64,000 nt of DNA. Source: Ruegeria sp. THAF33. Its GTDB lineage: Bacteria; Pseudomonadota; Alphaproteobacteria; Rhodobacterales; Rhodobacteraceae. Each line of letters begins with the position of its first letter. The stretch's first letter is position 1. The notes beneath the pieces are model-generated. The model did not search any database. It was not told the origin of the DNA and saw only the letters and a program-made list of their open reading frames with translations. The translations under genes and the position numbers were made by a program. Location of the stretch: NCBI RefSeq assembly GCF_009363615.1, contig NZ_CP045384.1, positions 1,672,501 through 1,736,500 on the forward strand, written 5' to 3'. Below, piece by piece: positions 29,522-38,924 of the stretch.

Positions 29522-30703
29522 ATGAACGGAGCCGATACAGCCTGGATCATCGTAGCAACCGCGTTGGTCCTTTTCATGACATTGCCAGGCCTCGCCCTGT
29601 TCTATGGCGGGCTCGTGCGTGCCCGAAATGTCCTCAGCGTTTTCATGCATTGCTTTGCCATTGCCTGTTTGATGAGCGTCCTGTGGCTGGTCGCGGGGTA
29701 TTCCATCGCGTTCGGACCCGGTGAAAGCGGGCTTTGGGGTGGTTTGGGCAAGGCCTTTCTCAACGGCGTCGATGTGGACAGCCTTGCCGGAACCCTGCCC
29801 GAGATCCTGTTCTTCGCCTTCCAGATGACCTTTGCCATCATAACCCCTGCGTTGATCGTGGGCGCTTATGTCGAACGTGTGGGCTTTGGCTTTGTCCTGA
29901 CCTTTTCGGCGCTGTGGATGCTGCTTTGCTATGCGCCCGTGGTGCACTGGATCTGGGGTGGCGGGATGCTGGCTGATGGCGGCATTCTGGGCGAGATCGG
30001 TGTGCGAGACTTTGCTGGTGGCATCGTGGTGCATGAAACCGCTGGTCTGGCAGCGCTGATTGTCGCGATCATCCTCGGGCCGCGTCGCAACCGCACCACT
30101 CCGCCGCACAACCCCGGTTATGTCATGGTCGGCGCCGCAATGCTGTGGGTCGGCTGGTTCGGTTTCAACGGTGGTTCGCAACTGGCCGCCGATGGCGGAG
30201 CGGCGATGGCCCTGACCGTCACGCACCTGTCCGCGGCTACGGCATCGCTAAGCTGGGCCCTGTGGGAGCGTATCCGCTTTGGCAAGGCCTCGATGGTCGG
30301 TCTGGTCACCGGCACAATCGCGGGTCTGGCCTCGATCACGCCCGCATCGGGTTTCGTCGGTCCGGTTCAGGCCCTGATCATTGGCGCAGTGGCCGGTGTT
30401 CTGTGTCAGGAAGCTGTCAGCATCGTGCGTAACAAGCTGAATATCGACGACACGCTGGATGTCTTCGCCGTGCATGGTGTCGGCGGTATTTTCGGCACGC
30501 TCATGATCGCCCTGTTTGGCCTTGGAACCTGGACCGCTCAGTTGGGCGGGCTCGTTATCGTGGGTGCCTTTACGGCAGTTGTCACGTTTGTGTTGGTCAA
30601 ACTGGTTGCACAGATCACACCACTTCGCGTAGACGCCGAGACCGAGACAAATGGCCTCGACCTCTCGGTACATGGCGAGCGGGCCTATGACATGAGCAGT
30701 TAA
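29522..30703 (+). CDS. amt: ammonium transporter Amt
   Basis: A 393-residue inner-membrane channel for ammonium with about eleven hydrophobic helices. The twin pore histidines lie in [16 protein letters not shown] and [12 protein letters not shown]. The family signature in [20 protein letters not shown] is intact. There is no cleavable signal, unlike many AmtB proteins. GGGAG lies eight bases before the ATG. It is a single gene between two terminators. No glnK partner is adjacent, which differs from the usual glnK-amtB pair. Control by NtrBC is plausible but unproven. Confidence 0.95.
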   Translation: MNGADTAWIIVATALVLFMTLPGLALFYGGLVRARNVLSVFMHCFAIACLMSVLWLVAGYSIAFGPGESGLWGGLGKAFLNGVDVDSLAGTLPEILFFAFQMTFAIITPALIVGAYVERVGFGFVLTFSALWMLLCYAPVVHWIWGGGMLADGGILGEIGVRDFAGGIVVHETAGLAALIVAIILGPRRNRTTPPHNPGYVMVGAAMLWVGWFGFNGGSQLAADGGAAMALTVTHLSAATASLSWALWERIRFGKASMVGLVTGTIAGLASITPASGFVGPVQALIIGAVAGVLCQEAVSIVRNKLNIDDTLDVFAVHGVGGIFGTLMIALFGLGTWTAQLGGLVIVGAFTAVVTFVLVKLVAQITPLRVDAETETNGLDLSVHGERAYDMSS

Positions 30704-30735
30704 GCCCACCTTGGCTGCCCATAGCCCGTATGGGC

Positions 30736-30766
30736 AAAAGCGGACCTCTTGGGGGTCCGCTTTTCT
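30736..30766. terminator. strong bidirectional-type terminator after amt
   Basis: A perfect 11-base stem (AAAAGCGGACC and GGTCCGCTTTT) with a 7-base loop is followed by CTTTT. It is the clearest intrinsic terminator in the window. It lies 32 bases after the amt stop and about 80 bases before pyrE. Confidence 0.85.
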
Positions 30767-30845
30767 TTTGCCCAATCCCTCTCGACTCCGGCCCAAGGGT
30801 CGGGCTATCAGCCCGCAACGTGTTTTCAGCCCCGAGGTTTGCGCC

Positions 30846-31526
30846 ATGATCCCCAGTTCTTTTCCCGACAGCACCGAAATCGCCCGCCTGACTGCACGGA
30901 TGCTGCTGGAGATCAAGGCCGTGCATTTCAACTCGCGGGAACCTTTCACGCTGGCCAGCGGGTTGCCCAGCCCGACCTATATCGACTGCCGCAAACTGAT
31001 CTCGTATCCGCGCATCCGCTCGACCCTGATGGATTTCCTGACCGTCACGGTGATGCGGGATGCTGGCTTTGAGGCATTCGACAACATCGCAGGCGGGGAA
31101 ACGGCGGGCATCCCCTTTGCCGCCATGGTCGCCGAGCGCATGGCTCTGCCCATGACCTACGTGCGCAAGAAACCTAAGGGCTATGGCCGCAACGCCCGAA
31201 TCGAGGGGGCGATGAGCGAAGGTGAGCGTGTGTTGCTGGTTGAAGACCTGACCACTGATGGCGGCTCGAAACTGTCCTTTGTCGATGCGATCCGCGAAAC
31301 CGGTGCCACCTGCGGGCACACCGCCGTCATCTTCTACTACGGCATCTTCCCCGAAACCGAGAAAACGCTGGGTGATCATGGCGTCAAGCTGCACTCGCTC
31401 TGCACATGGTGGGATGTTCTGGCCGAGGCCAAGGCACAGAAAGCCTTTGATCAGGAAACACTTGAGGGTGTCGAAGCTTTCCTGAACGACCCGCGCGGAT
31501 GGCAAGAGGCCAATAAACCAGCGTAA
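30846..31526 (+). CDS. pyrE: orotate phosphoribosyltransferase
   Basis: A 226-residue type I phosphoribosyltransferase that makes orotidine 5'-phosphate from orotate and PRPP in pyrimidine synthesis. The PRPP-binding motif is [13 protein letters not shown], with the catalytic loop near [13 protein letters not shown]. The [22 protein letters not shown] segment is typical of the alphaproteobacterial form. The ATG used gives the usual N-terminus. The upstream open frame runs through the amt terminator and is not coding. pyrC is not adjacent. Confidence 0.95.
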   Translation: MIPSSFPDSTEIARLTARMLLEIKAVHFNSREPFTLASGLPSPTYIDCRKLISYPRIRSTLMDFLTVTVMRDAGFEAFDNIAGGETAGIPFAAMVAERMALPMTYVRKKPKGYGRNARIEGAMSEGERVLLVEDLTTDGGSKLSFVDAIRETGATCGHTAVIFYYGIFPETEKTLGDHGVKLHSLCTWWDVLAEAKAQKAFDQETLEGVEAFLNDPRGWQEANKPA

Positions 31527-31543
31527 ACCTATTGTGGAAGGAT

Positions 31544-31662
31544 TGGGGATAAACCCGAAAGAATCGGGCAGCTCGCCACGATATGTGGTGACTTTTCCGA
31601 CAATTCCTACATAATAAGCGATGCATATGCAGGCATCCAAGCGGTCTGGAAAGTTATCCCTA
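31544..31662. promoter_or_regulatory. two DnaA-box-like sites upstream of dnaB
   Basis: TTATCCCCA (minus strand, 31544-31552) differs by one base from the DnaA box TTATCCACA, and TTATCCCTA (plus strand, 31654-31662) differs by two. They lie in the 225-base gap before dnaB. Such short matches may be chance. The gap holds no other recognisable feature. Confidence 0.25.
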
Positions 31663-31751
31663 GGCTTTACCCCAAGTTAGTCACAGGTATTTCCAGATAG
31701 CTTGCGGTGACGTTTCGCGTGTAGAACCTCGGAACGGGCAGCGGGGACAAA

Positions 31752-33242
31752 ATGAACGAGATCAGCAGTATCGAGCAGGCAGCGGCACAGATTCAGAACG
31801 CCGAAACCATGCCGCATTCCATTGAGGCCGAACAACAGCTTCTGGGTGCGATCCTGACCAATAACGACCTGTACGATCGGGTCGCCTCGATCATCGGGGC
31901 TGAGCATTTCTACGATCCGGTCCATGCCCGTATCTACGAGGTGGCCTCGGCCCGCATTGCAAAGAACGCGCTTGCCTCGCCCGTGACGCTCAAATCATTC
32001 ATGGCCGAGGATGAGGGCCTGAAAGAACTGGGCGGTCCTGCTTATCTGGTCAAACTGGCCGGCGCTTCGATCAGCGCATTCGCAGTGCACGACTATGCCC
32101 AGATGATCTATGACCTCGCCATCCGGCGCGAGCTGATCCGGCTGGGCCGCGACATCTCGGACAAGGCGGCGCGGGTCGATGTCTCGAGCGAGCCGAAAGA
32201 ACAGATCGTCGAGGCCGAGCAGCAGCTGTATCAGTTGTCCGAGCAGGGCCAGACCGAGCAAGGCTTCCAATCCTTCCTCAAGGCGGTTACCGAAGCCGTC
32301 AACGTCACCAACGAGGCCTACCAGCGCGGCGGCGGAATGGCAGGAATTTCCACCGGCCTGGCCGATCTGGACAAGCAATTGGGTGGGTTGCACCCGTCCG
32401 ACCTGATTATTCTGGCCGGGCGTCCATCCATGGGTAAAACCTCGCTGGCGACCAACATCGCCTTCAACGTTGCCAAGGCCTACAAGCGCGGCACAAAGCC
32501 CGACGGCAGCGAAGGCGCGATTGATGGCGGCGTTGTTGGCTTCTTCTCACTCGAGATGAGCGCGGAACAGCTTGCGGGCCGGGTTCTGGCGGAAGCCTCG
32601 GAGATCTCCAGCCACAAAATCCGTCAGGGCGACATGACCGAGGCCGAGTTCCGTCGATTTGTGGATGCGGCCAAAGAGTTGGAAGCCTGCCCACTGTTTA
32701 TTGACGACACCCCTGCCTTGCCGATCTCGCAACTTGCCGCCCGGGCACGTCGGTTGAAACGAACGCACGGGCTGGACTTGCTGGTCATCGACTATCTACA
32801 GCTCTGCCGCGGCATGGCCGACAACCGGGTGAACGAAATCGCTGAGATTTCGATGGGCATGAAAGCCATCGCCAAGGAACTGAACATCCCGGTCATTGCG
32901 CTTTCACAGCTGTCGCGGCAGGTGGAAAACCGCGACGATAAGCGCCCGCAGCTGTCCGACCTGCGCGAATCCGGCTCGATTGAGCAGGACGCCGACGTTG
33001 TGATGTTTGTGTTCCGCGAGGAATACTACAAAGAGCGCGAAAAGCCCGGCGATCACGAGTTGGAAAAGATGGAAGAGTGGAAGCAGGCGATGGAACGTCT
33101 GCACGGCAAGGCCGAAGTCATTGTCGGCAAACAGCGTCACGGACCCATCGGTACGGTCGAGTTGTCGTTCGAAGCCCAATTCACCCGCTTTGGCAATCTG
33201 GTCAAACCCTGGCAACAGGGTGGTGAAATCGAGGGTTATTGA
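31752..33242 (+). CDS. dnaB: replicative DNA helicase DnaB
   Basis: A 496-residue hexameric 5'-3' helicase of the replisome. The N-terminal domain starts at SIEAEQQLLGAIL. The RecA-like domain has Walker A GRPSMGKTS, the SLEMSAEQLAGR segment, Walker B LLVIDYLQL and the SQLSRQVENRDDKRP and DLRESGSIEQDAD motifs. No intein interrupts it. GGGGA precedes the ATG by about six bases. It has its own terminator. Confidence 0.97.
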   Translation: MNEISSIEQAAAQIQNAETMPHSIEAEQQLLGAILTNNDLYDRVASIIGAEHFYDPVHARIYEVASARIAKNALASPVTLKSFMAEDEGLKELGGPAYLVKLAGASISAFAVHDYAQMIYDLAIRRELIRLGRDISDKAARVDVSSEPKEQIVEAEQQLYQLSEQGQTEQGFQSFLKAVTEAVNVTNEAYQRGGGMAGISTGLADLDKQLGGLHPSDLIILAGRPSMGKTSLATNIAFNVAKAYKRGTKPDGSEGAIDGGVVGFFSLEMSAEQLAGRVLAEASEISSHKIRQGDMTEAEFRRFVDAAKELEACPLFIDDTPALPISQLAARARRLKRTHGLDLLVIDYLQLCRGMADNRVNEIAEISMGMKAIAKELNIPVIALSQLSRQVENRDDKRPQLSDLRESGSIEQDADVVMFVFREEYYKEREKPGDHELEKMEEWKQAMERLHGKAEVIVGKQRHGPIGTVELSFEAQFTRFGNLVKPWQQGGEIEGY

Positions 33243-33271
33243 TCGCGGACAGAACACCTGCCCCAGATATG

Positions 33272-33296
33272 AAACGCCAAGCCCTTTGGTGTTTTT
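33272..33296 (+). terminator. intrinsic terminator after dnaB
   Basis: An eight-pair stem (AACGCCAA with TTGGTGTT, one G-U pair in RNA) has a short loop and is followed by a run of T. It lies 29 bases after the dnaB stop. Confidence 0.7.
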
Positions 33297-33364
33297 CCTG
33301 CCCGGTGTTAACGTGACGGTGACGTTCAACCCAACGCGCCAAACCCGCCCGGAGACCCACTGAT

Positions 33365-34411
33365 TTGCCCGCGATCATATCGGAAATAAGATATCGCAAC
33401 GGCCCGAACTTTGCTCCGGACGGAGATTTCATTGAAATCCGGGTTCCGACCGGAACCGACGTCACCGGCTTGCAGGTCGATGTTTACAACCCCAATGGCT
33501 CGGTGCGCAGTTCGACGGATGTCGACAACGGAACGATGACCACCGTGGGCGGGTTCGACTATTACGTGATTTCGGCGCGCATCAACCGGTTTGGGGCGGT
33601 CTCACTTTCGGACAATGGTTCGGTTCTCAGCTTTGTATCCTTCGACTCGCAGGTAACTGCGACACAGGGGCCGGCCAGTGGCCAAACCTCGACCCAGATC
33701 GGCAGCAACGGCACGGACGATACCGCGTCTCTGTCATCGAAGGACGGGGTCAACTTTGTTGAGGATCCCAATCCCAGCCCCGGCGCCCCCTGTTTTGTTT
33801 CGGACACCCTGATCCTGACGGACCGTGGCGAAATCAGCGTTCAGGATATCCGCCCCGGTGACAAAGTGATGACGACCGAAGGCAGCGCGGCCACCGTTCG
33901 GCTTGTTCTGTCCCGGTCATTGCGCCAGGCCGATCTGTTGAAATCACCCGAACTGCGCCCAGTCCGCATTACGGCCGGCGCCCTGGGTCACGGCCTGCCC
34001 CGCCGAGACCTGACGGTTTCGCGACAGCACCGAATGCTGGTCCGATCGGACATCGCGCAGCGCATGTTCGACACAAGAGACGTTTTGGTCTCGGCCATCC
34101 GGCTGACAGACCTGCCGGGCGTTTACGTGGATTACGATGCGACGCAGGTGGTTTATCATCACGTTGTCTGTGACCGTCACGTGGTTCTTTTTGCCGAAGG
34201 CGCGCCAAGTGAAAGCCTGTTCACCGGCCCCGAAGCCCTCAAATCCCTTCCGCCCGAAGCGTTGCACGAGCTGTTGCAGATTTTTCCCGATCTCGACTGC
34301 AATATGGATATGGACCCTGCCTTCTATATCCCCAGCGGCAGGCGACAGAAAAAGCTGGTGGCCCGACATGTCCGAAACAGCAAGGCGATCATAGATGAGG
34401 CTCTGTTCTAG
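33365..34411 (+). CDS. Hint-domain protein with an N-terminal lamin-tail-like domain
   Basis: A 348-residue protein. Residues 1-135 form a beta-rich domain resembling lamin-tail domains (IISEIRYRNG, DGDFIEIRVPTGTDVTGLQV, QGPASGQTSTQIGS). Residues 143-290 are a Hint (Hedgehog/intein) domain beginning at Cys143 (PCFVSDTLILTDRGEISVQDIRPGDKV), with the LTVSRQHRMLVR block later. There is no signal peptide. Related proteins in Rhodobacteraceae often carry secretion repeats, but none are seen here. The start is a TTG with GGAGA eight bases upstream, and no ATG fits. Whether Hint autoprocessing occurs is unknown, as no His-Asn splice junction is visible. Confidence 0.75.
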   Translation: MPAIISEIRYRNGPNFAPDGDFIEIRVPTGTDVTGLQVDVYNPNGSVRSSTDVDNGTMTTVGGFDYYVISARINRFGAVSLSDNGSVLSFVSFDSQVTATQGPASGQTSTQIGSNGTDDTASLSSKDGVNFVEDPNPSPGAPCFVSDTLILTDRGEISVQDIRPGDKVMTTEGSAATVRLVLSRSLRQADLLKSPELRPVRITAGALGHGLPRRDLTVSRQHRMLVRSDIAQRMFDTRDVLVSAIRLTDLPGVYVDYDATQVVYHHVVCDRHVVLFAEGAPSESLFTGPEALKSLPPEALHELLQIFPDLDCNMDMDPAFYIPSGRRQKKLVARHVRNSKAIIDEALF

Positions 34412-34457
34412 GCTGTGGAACCAAGGCCATCGACCAAAGCGAAAAAACCGATCCCGC

Positions 34458-34997
34458 CTACCACAGCAATGGATTGTTCAGCGCGGAAACGCATCGCGAC
34501 GGGCCTTTCAGCGGTTTCAGGTCAAAACCGTCCAGCGCCTGTCCCAACCAGCCGTGCGGATGGCTGAGTTTCAGCGGTGGCTGGGCAGTATCCTCGGTGA
34601 TCTGCACAAAACCCGTTTTGCAATAATAGGCCGGGTCGCCATAGGTCAGTGCCACATCCACACCTGCAGCCCGCAAGCGATCCAGACCATAGGAAATTAG
34701 CGCCTGTCCAATACCTGTTTTTTGCCTGCCCGTTTGCACGGCCATCGGCGAGAGTATGAACACATTGCGCGTATCCTGCGAAAACGTCATCCGGGAAAAG
34801 ATGGCACAGCCAAGCAGCTCGTGATCGTGTTGAGCCGTGCACACCAGGATATCTTCAGGCGGCGTGCTGTTGAGCAATTCACGTGCGAATGCACCTATTG
34901 CCGCCCCTTCCTCTGGCCCTTCCGATGCGAAAAAAACGTCTGCAAAAAGACGGATGATCTCTGACGGGTCCCGGGTCAAACCGGTAGAAAAATCCAT
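34458..34997 (-). CDS. GNAT family N-acetyltransferase
   Basis: A 179-residue acetyl-CoA-dependent transferase. The acetyl-CoA pyrophosphate loop is GRQKTGIGQALISYGLDRL, a variant of the Q/RxxGxG/A motif, preceded by the strand FILSPMAVQ and followed by VALTYGDPAYYCKTGF, which is common in the predicted-acetyltransferase (YhbS-like) subgroup. Substrate unknown. It is divergent from alr, with 228 bases between. Confidence 0.8.
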   Translation of the reverse strand: MDFSTGLTRDPSEIIRLFADVFFASEGPEEGAAIGAFARELLNSTPPEDILVCTAQHDHELLGCAIFSRMTFSQDTRNVFILSPMAVQTGRQKTGIGQALISYGLDRLRAAGVDVALTYGDPAYYCKTGFVQITEDTAQPPLKLSHPHGWLGQALDGFDLKPLKGPSRCVSALNNPLLW

Positions 34998-35035
34998 GGC
35001 TCCCTCATGAGTTGACGCTGCGCCCGGTCTTTGCC

Positions 35036-35056
35036 GGAACCGAACGATCCGGTTCC
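35036..35056. promoter_or_regulatory. inverted repeat in the GNAT-alr divergent region
   Basis: Perfect seven-base arms GGAACCG and CGGTTCC are separated by seven bases, about 40 bases upstream of the GNAT start and 170 upstream of alr. It may be an operator for one or both genes. The rest of the gap shows no coding signal. Confidence 0.3.
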
Positions 35057-35225
35057 CAGGATCGCTTTAACGTTGATGTGAAGACAATCCCCAAAACCTG
35101 CAACCATGGCGGAATGCTGCCATTTCTTCTGGTTTTATGGTGTTTTCCGTAACAACAGACCAAACACCAACATAAACCGACAGGTAAATGCGCCATTCCC
35201 TCTTGACCTTGGACGGCGCAATGTC

Positions 35226-36272
35226 ATGAACAGTGCCATGAGTACTGCACGTTTGACGATCAATCTTCAGGCGCTCGCCAGGAATTGGCGGGCGCTCGAC
35301 GCGAAAACCGGGGTCGAAACCGGCGCCGTGGTCAAGGCCGATGCCTATGGGCTGGGTGCCGGGCCCGTCAGCGATACGCTGGCCGAGGAAGGCGTTCGCA
35401 AGTTTTTTGTGGCGGCCGCAGAAGAAGGCGCCGCTGTCCGCAATGCGGTCGGCCCCGGCCCGATGATCTTTGTCTTTTCCGGCCATATGGAGGGCGACAC
35501 AGACCTTCTGCGCGCCAACGACCTGACGCCGCTGATCAACTCGGGCGAGCAGTATCAGCGCCATATGGAGGCCCTGCCCGACCATCCCTTTGGCATTCAG
35601 CTGGACAGTGGCATGAACCGGCTGGGGCTGGAACCCGCCGACTGGGCCGAACTGCGCCAAAGGGCCGAGGCCCTGAACCCAGCCGTTGTCATGTCTCATC
35701 TGGCCTGCTCGGACGAGCCGGACCATCCGATGAACCGGCAGCAGCTGAAAACCTTCCGCGAGATGACCGACGGTATCGCCGCGCCGCGTTCTCTGGCTGC
35801 GACCGGCGGTTTGCTTTTGGGGCCCGAGTTCCATTTCGATTTCTGCCGCCCGGGCATCGGCCTGTATGGCGGCCTGCCCTTTGCGGATGCCAAACCCGTT
35901 GTCACCGTCGACCTGCCTGTCATTCAGGTGCGCAGATTGGCCGTGGGCGAAACCGTTGGTTACGGCAACAGTTGGGTAGCGCGCCGGCCGTCCCGTATCG
36001 CCACCGTCGCGGCCGGGTATGCGGACGGCCTGCATCGCGCCATCGGGGGCGGCATCGACGCCTTCGCTGGCAATCAGCCCTGCCCGGTTGTTGGCCGTAT
36101 CTCGATGGACCTGATCACGGTGGATGTCACCGACCTGCCCAAAGACCCGGAACGCCTGCGTATCTTGAATGGCCATCAGACCGTCGATGATCTGGCCGAA
36201 GCTGCCGGGACAATTGGCTATGAAATCCTCACATCAATGGGCAATCGCTATTCGCGGGGCTATGTGGAATGA
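35226..36272 (+). CDS. alr: alanine racemase
   Basis: A 348-residue PLP enzyme that makes D-alanine for peptidoglycan. The PLP lysine is in [14 protein letters not shown] near residue 41. The catalytic tyrosine region [10 protein letters not shown] and the C-terminal [14 protein letters not shown] are present. The start is uncertain. The ATG used has GGACGG ten bases upstream, and a second in-frame ATG four codons later gives [10 protein letters not shown]. The stop overlaps mlaE (ATGA), so cell-wall precursor synthesis is coupled to a lipid transporter. Confidence 0.93.
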   Translation: MNSAMSTARLTINLQALARNWRALDAKTGVETGAVVKADAYGLGAGPVSDTLAEEGVRKFFVAAAEEGAAVRNAVGPGPMIFVFSGHMEGDTDLLRANDLTPLINSGEQYQRHMEALPDHPFGIQLDSGMNRLGLEPADWAELRQRAEALNPAVVMSHLACSDEPDHPMNRQQLKTFREMTDGIAAPRSLAATGGLLLGPEFHFDFCRPGIGLYGGLPFADAKPVVTVDLPVIQVRRLAVGETVGYGNSWVARRPSRIATVAAGYADGLHRAIGGGIDAFAGNQPCPVVGRISMDLITVDVTDLPKDPERLRILNGHQTVDDLAEAAGTIGYEILTSMGNRYSRGYVE

Positions 36273-37051
36273 ACCCGCTCACCGCGCTCGGAGGTCTGGG
36301 CCGCACAGTTCTTAGCCTGCTTGCGGCCTTTGGCCGGGTGGCACTGTTCGCGCTTGATGCGATTTCGCACATTCTGCGCCCCCCCTTCTATCCGCGCGAA
36401 TTTGGCATGGCCCTGCTGAACATCGGCTGGCTGTCTCTGCCGGTCGTCGGCCTGACCGCGATTTTCACCGGCGGTGCGCTGGCGTTGCAGATCTACGCCG
36501 GCGGCGCGCGTTTCAACGCCGAAGCCGTGGTGCCCCAGATCGTCGCCATCGGCATGGTGCGAGAGCTCGGCCCGGTTCTGGTCGGCCTGATGATTGCCGC
36601 CCGCGTGACATCCTCGATCGCGGCCGAGATCGCCACGATGAAAGTGACCGAACAGATCGACGCGCTGGTCACGCTGTCCACGCATCCGATGAAATACCTC
36701 ACCGCCCCGCGGGTTCTGGCCGCCCTGATCACAGTGCCGGCTTTGGTGGCAGTGGGTGACATCATCGGAATTGCCGGGGGCTACACCGTGGCCACGCAAA
36801 ACCTGGGCTTCAACCCGGCCGCCTATCTGAAAAACACGGTGGATTTCCTTGAAACACGCGACATCGTCTCGTCGCTGGTCAAAGGCGCGGCTTTTGGCCT
36901 GATCGCGGCGATCATGGGCTGTTACTACGGCATGAATTCCGGCCGTGGCGCACAAGGCGTGGGCCGCGCCACCAAAGGCTCGGTCGAGGCCGCGGCGGTG
37001 TTGATCCTGGCCGCAAACTTCGTTCTCACAGGGGTATTCTTCTCGCTATGA
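36269..37051 (+). CDS. mlaE: MlaE-type ABC transporter permease
   Basis: A 260-residue permease of the MlaE/YrbE family, with an amphipathic N-terminus and about five membrane helices. The conserved segments [19 protein letters not shown] and [16 protein letters not shown] are clear. With MlaF it forms an inner-membrane complex that moves phospholipids between membranes to keep outer-membrane asymmetry. It overlaps alr by four bases upstream and mlaF by four bases downstream. No MlaD, MlaC or MlaB gene follows here. Confidence 0.9.
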   Translation: MNPLTALGGLGRTVLSLLAAFGRVALFALDAISHILRPPFYPREFGMALLNIGWLSLPVVGLTAIFTGGALALQIYAGGARFNAEAVVPQIVAIGMVRELGPVLVGLMIAARVTSSIAAEIATMKVTEQIDALVTLSTHPMKYLTAPRVLAALITVPALVAVGDIIGIAGGYTVATQNLGFNPAAYLKNTVDFLETRDIVSSLVKGAAFGLIAAIMGCYYGMNSGRGAQGVGRATKGSVEAAAVLILAANFVLTGVFFSL

Positions 37052-37794
37052 TCCGGATGGAGAACGTACATAAGGCCTTTGGCGACAACCACGTGCTGCA
37101 AGGCATGAACCTTGAGATCCCCAAGGGCACCTCGATGGTCATCATCGGCGGCTCGGGCACCGGAAAATCGGTCGCGTTGAAATGCATTCTGGGCCTGATC
37201 AAGCCCGACAGCGGCATGATCTATGTGGACGGCAAAGACGCCAGCAAGGGCGACCGAGATGCCTTTCTGGCCCGGTTCGGAATGCTGTTTCAGGGCGCGG
37301 CGCTGTTTGATTCACTGACCGTCTGGCAGAACGTCGCCTTCCGCCTGCTGCGTGGTTCTCTGAAACGTCCCACTGAGGAAGCCCGCGAAATCGCCATCGA
37401 AAAACTGCGCCGCGTGGGCCTGAAATCCGACGTGGCCGACCGCTTTCCGGCCGAGTTGTCAGGCGGGATGCAAAAACGTGTGGGCCTTGCCCGCGCCATC
37501 GCCGCCGAGCCCGAGATCATCTTTTTCGACGAACCCACCACCGGCCTCGACCCGATCATGTCCGGAGTCATCAACGATCTGATCCGCGAAATCGTGACCG
37601 AGATGGGTGCCACCGCGATGACCATCACCCACGACATGAGTTCCGTCCGCGCGATTGCCGACAACGTCGCCATGTTGCACGGCGGCGTCATCCAGTGGAC
37701 CGGCCCGGTCAGCCAGATGGATGCGTCGGGTGATCCCTACGTGGAGCAGTTCATCAGCGGGAGCGCAGAAGGGCCGATTGAGGCGGTGCGTTAA
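37048..37794 (+). CDS. mlaF: MlaF-type ABC transporter ATP-binding protein
   Basis: A 248-residue ATPase with Walker A GGSGTGKS, the MlaF-typical Q-loop region FGMLFQGAALFDSLTVWQNV, signature LSGGMQKRVGLARAI, Walker B IIFFDEPTTGLDP and the H-loop in TITHDMSSV. It energises the MlaE permease. Its TAA overlaps the stop of the convergent thioesterase gene in a shared TTAA, leaving no room for a terminator between them. Confidence 0.93.
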   Translation: MIRMENVHKAFGDNHVLQGMNLEIPKGTSMVIIGGSGTGKSVALKCILGLIKPDSGMIYVDGKDASKGDRDAFLARFGMLFQGAALFDSLTVWQNVAFRLLRGSLKRPTEEAREIAIEKLRRVGLKSDVADRFPAELSGGMQKRVGLARAIAAEPEIIFFDEPTTGLDPIMSGVINDLIREIVTEMGATAMTITHDMSSVRAIADNVAMLHGGVIQWTGPVSQMDASGDPYVEQFISGSAEGPIEAVR

Positions 37795-38219
37795 TCTTCG
37801 CTCTTTGCCAGCCACTTTGCCGAGCGTTCGATAACGTCCTGAGGAATAGCTTCGGCGCGTCTTGTCTGCAGGTTGAGCAAGACGCATTTAAAAACGGTCG
37901 AAAAGGTCGTTTCACCGTCCATCACTCGAACTAACTTGTGGCTGAAAGTCATGGACTTCGTTCCTACTTTCAGGATTTCGCTTTCCATTTGGATCGCCTC
38001 GCCGGCACTCAATTCCGCAAGGAAATTGCTTTCTGCATGGACCACCGCAAAGGATAGCTTTCTTCCCGACCGCATGTCTTCGGACGTCAGCCCCAACTCT
38101 GCCTGCAACGCAAAAACGGAATCCGAACATGCCGCAAAATACTTGGACACGTTCATATGCCCCAGAAAATCACAGTCCGATGGATCGACAATTGACTTGA
38201 AGGCCACAAAACCCGACAT
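37791..38219 (-). CDS. hotdog-fold acyl-CoA thioesterase-like protein
   Basis: A 142-residue hotdog protein of the 4-hydroxybenzoyl-CoA thioesterase/YbgC type. The N-terminal VDPSDCDFLGHMNVSKYFAACSD fits the D-x-D/GHxN catalytic helix, and AVVHAESNFLAELSAGEAIQMES follows the usual strand order. It should hydrolyse a small acyl-CoA, but the substrate is not known. It ends inside the mlaF stop and diverges from the pqiA-like gene. Confidence 0.78.
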   Translation of the reverse strand: MSGFVAFKSIVDPSDCDFLGHMNVSKYFAACSDSVFALQAELGLTSEDMRSGRKLSFAVVHAESNFLAELSAGEAIQMESEILKVGTKSMTFSHKLVRVMDGETTFSTVFKCVLLNLQTRRAEAIPQDVIERSAKWLAKSED

Positions 38220-38322
38220 CGTTCCCCCCCCGTCTAAAAATAACTCAGTGGCGAGTGCTGGTATAAGGTAACCATATCAAATCATCGCCGCAAATTTCGA
38301 AATCTTACCTAGACGCCCAGTC

Positions 38323-38775
38323 ATGCCCCTCCGCCTCGCCACCCTTTCCCTCCTGATCCTCTACCCCATCGCATGGTTCGCCCCGCTGATGCGTGCGGGG
38401 TTCCTGCCGATTTTCGGCCTCAGCGAAATCAGCGTCATCACCGGGCTGCAATCCCTGTGGAAATCCGACGTCTTCCTTGCACTGATCGTCACCATCTTCG
38501 CCCTCTTCGCGCCGTACATCAAAACCATCGGCACCGCGCTGATCCAATGGAATCTTCTGGATGCCCGCGTCCAACCCGCGCTCAATATCCTTGGCAAACT
38601 GGCCATGGCCGACATCTTCCTGATCGCGCTTTACATCACATTGGCCAAGGGCATCTCATACGCCACCGTTGAGACCGCATGGGGTCTCTACCTGTTCACG
38701 GCCTGCATTTTGGCGTCGATCGTGCTTGGCCATATTACAGAGATGACATCCACTTCACGAAAAGCTCAGACCTAA
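38323..38775 (+). CDS. paraquat-inducible protein A (PqiA)-like membrane protein
   Basis: A 150-residue protein with four hydrophobic helices. It matches one PqiA half: FLPIFGLSEISVITGLQSLW, then a long central helix and the conserved LGKLAMADIFLIALYI, which corresponds to the WSMLDVF-type motif of the family. PqiA partners MCE-domain PqiB in a membrane lipid-transport system. No pqiB is adjacent, so its partner must be elsewhere. The cysteine-rich zinc ribbon of full-length PqiA is absent. Confidence 0.75.
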   Translation: MPLRLATLSLLILYPIAWFAPLMRAGFLPIFGLSEISVITGLQSLWKSDVFLALIVTIFALFAPYIKTIGTALIQWNLLDARVQPALNILGKLAMADIFLIALYITLAKGISYATVETAWGLYLFTACILASIVLGHITEMTSTSRKAQT

Positions 38776-38924
38776 TTGATTGAAAACACAAATCTAAGTA
38801 TCATCTTTATATTTCGAGCAGCAGTGTTTTGTAGTTTTCGGGTCCGCAGCGGATCGTACGCAATCGTTTGATTACCTTCCGCTTTGGCCCGGTGTGTACC
38901 GGTTTGAGAAGGAGTTCGACGATC

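Noticed and set aside
31752..33242. Intein in dnaB
   Set aside because: The helicase motifs are continuous and the length is normal.
35005..35196. Small minus-strand frame in the GNAT-alr gap
   Set aside because: No ribosome binding site, odd composition, and it would cover the divergent promoters.
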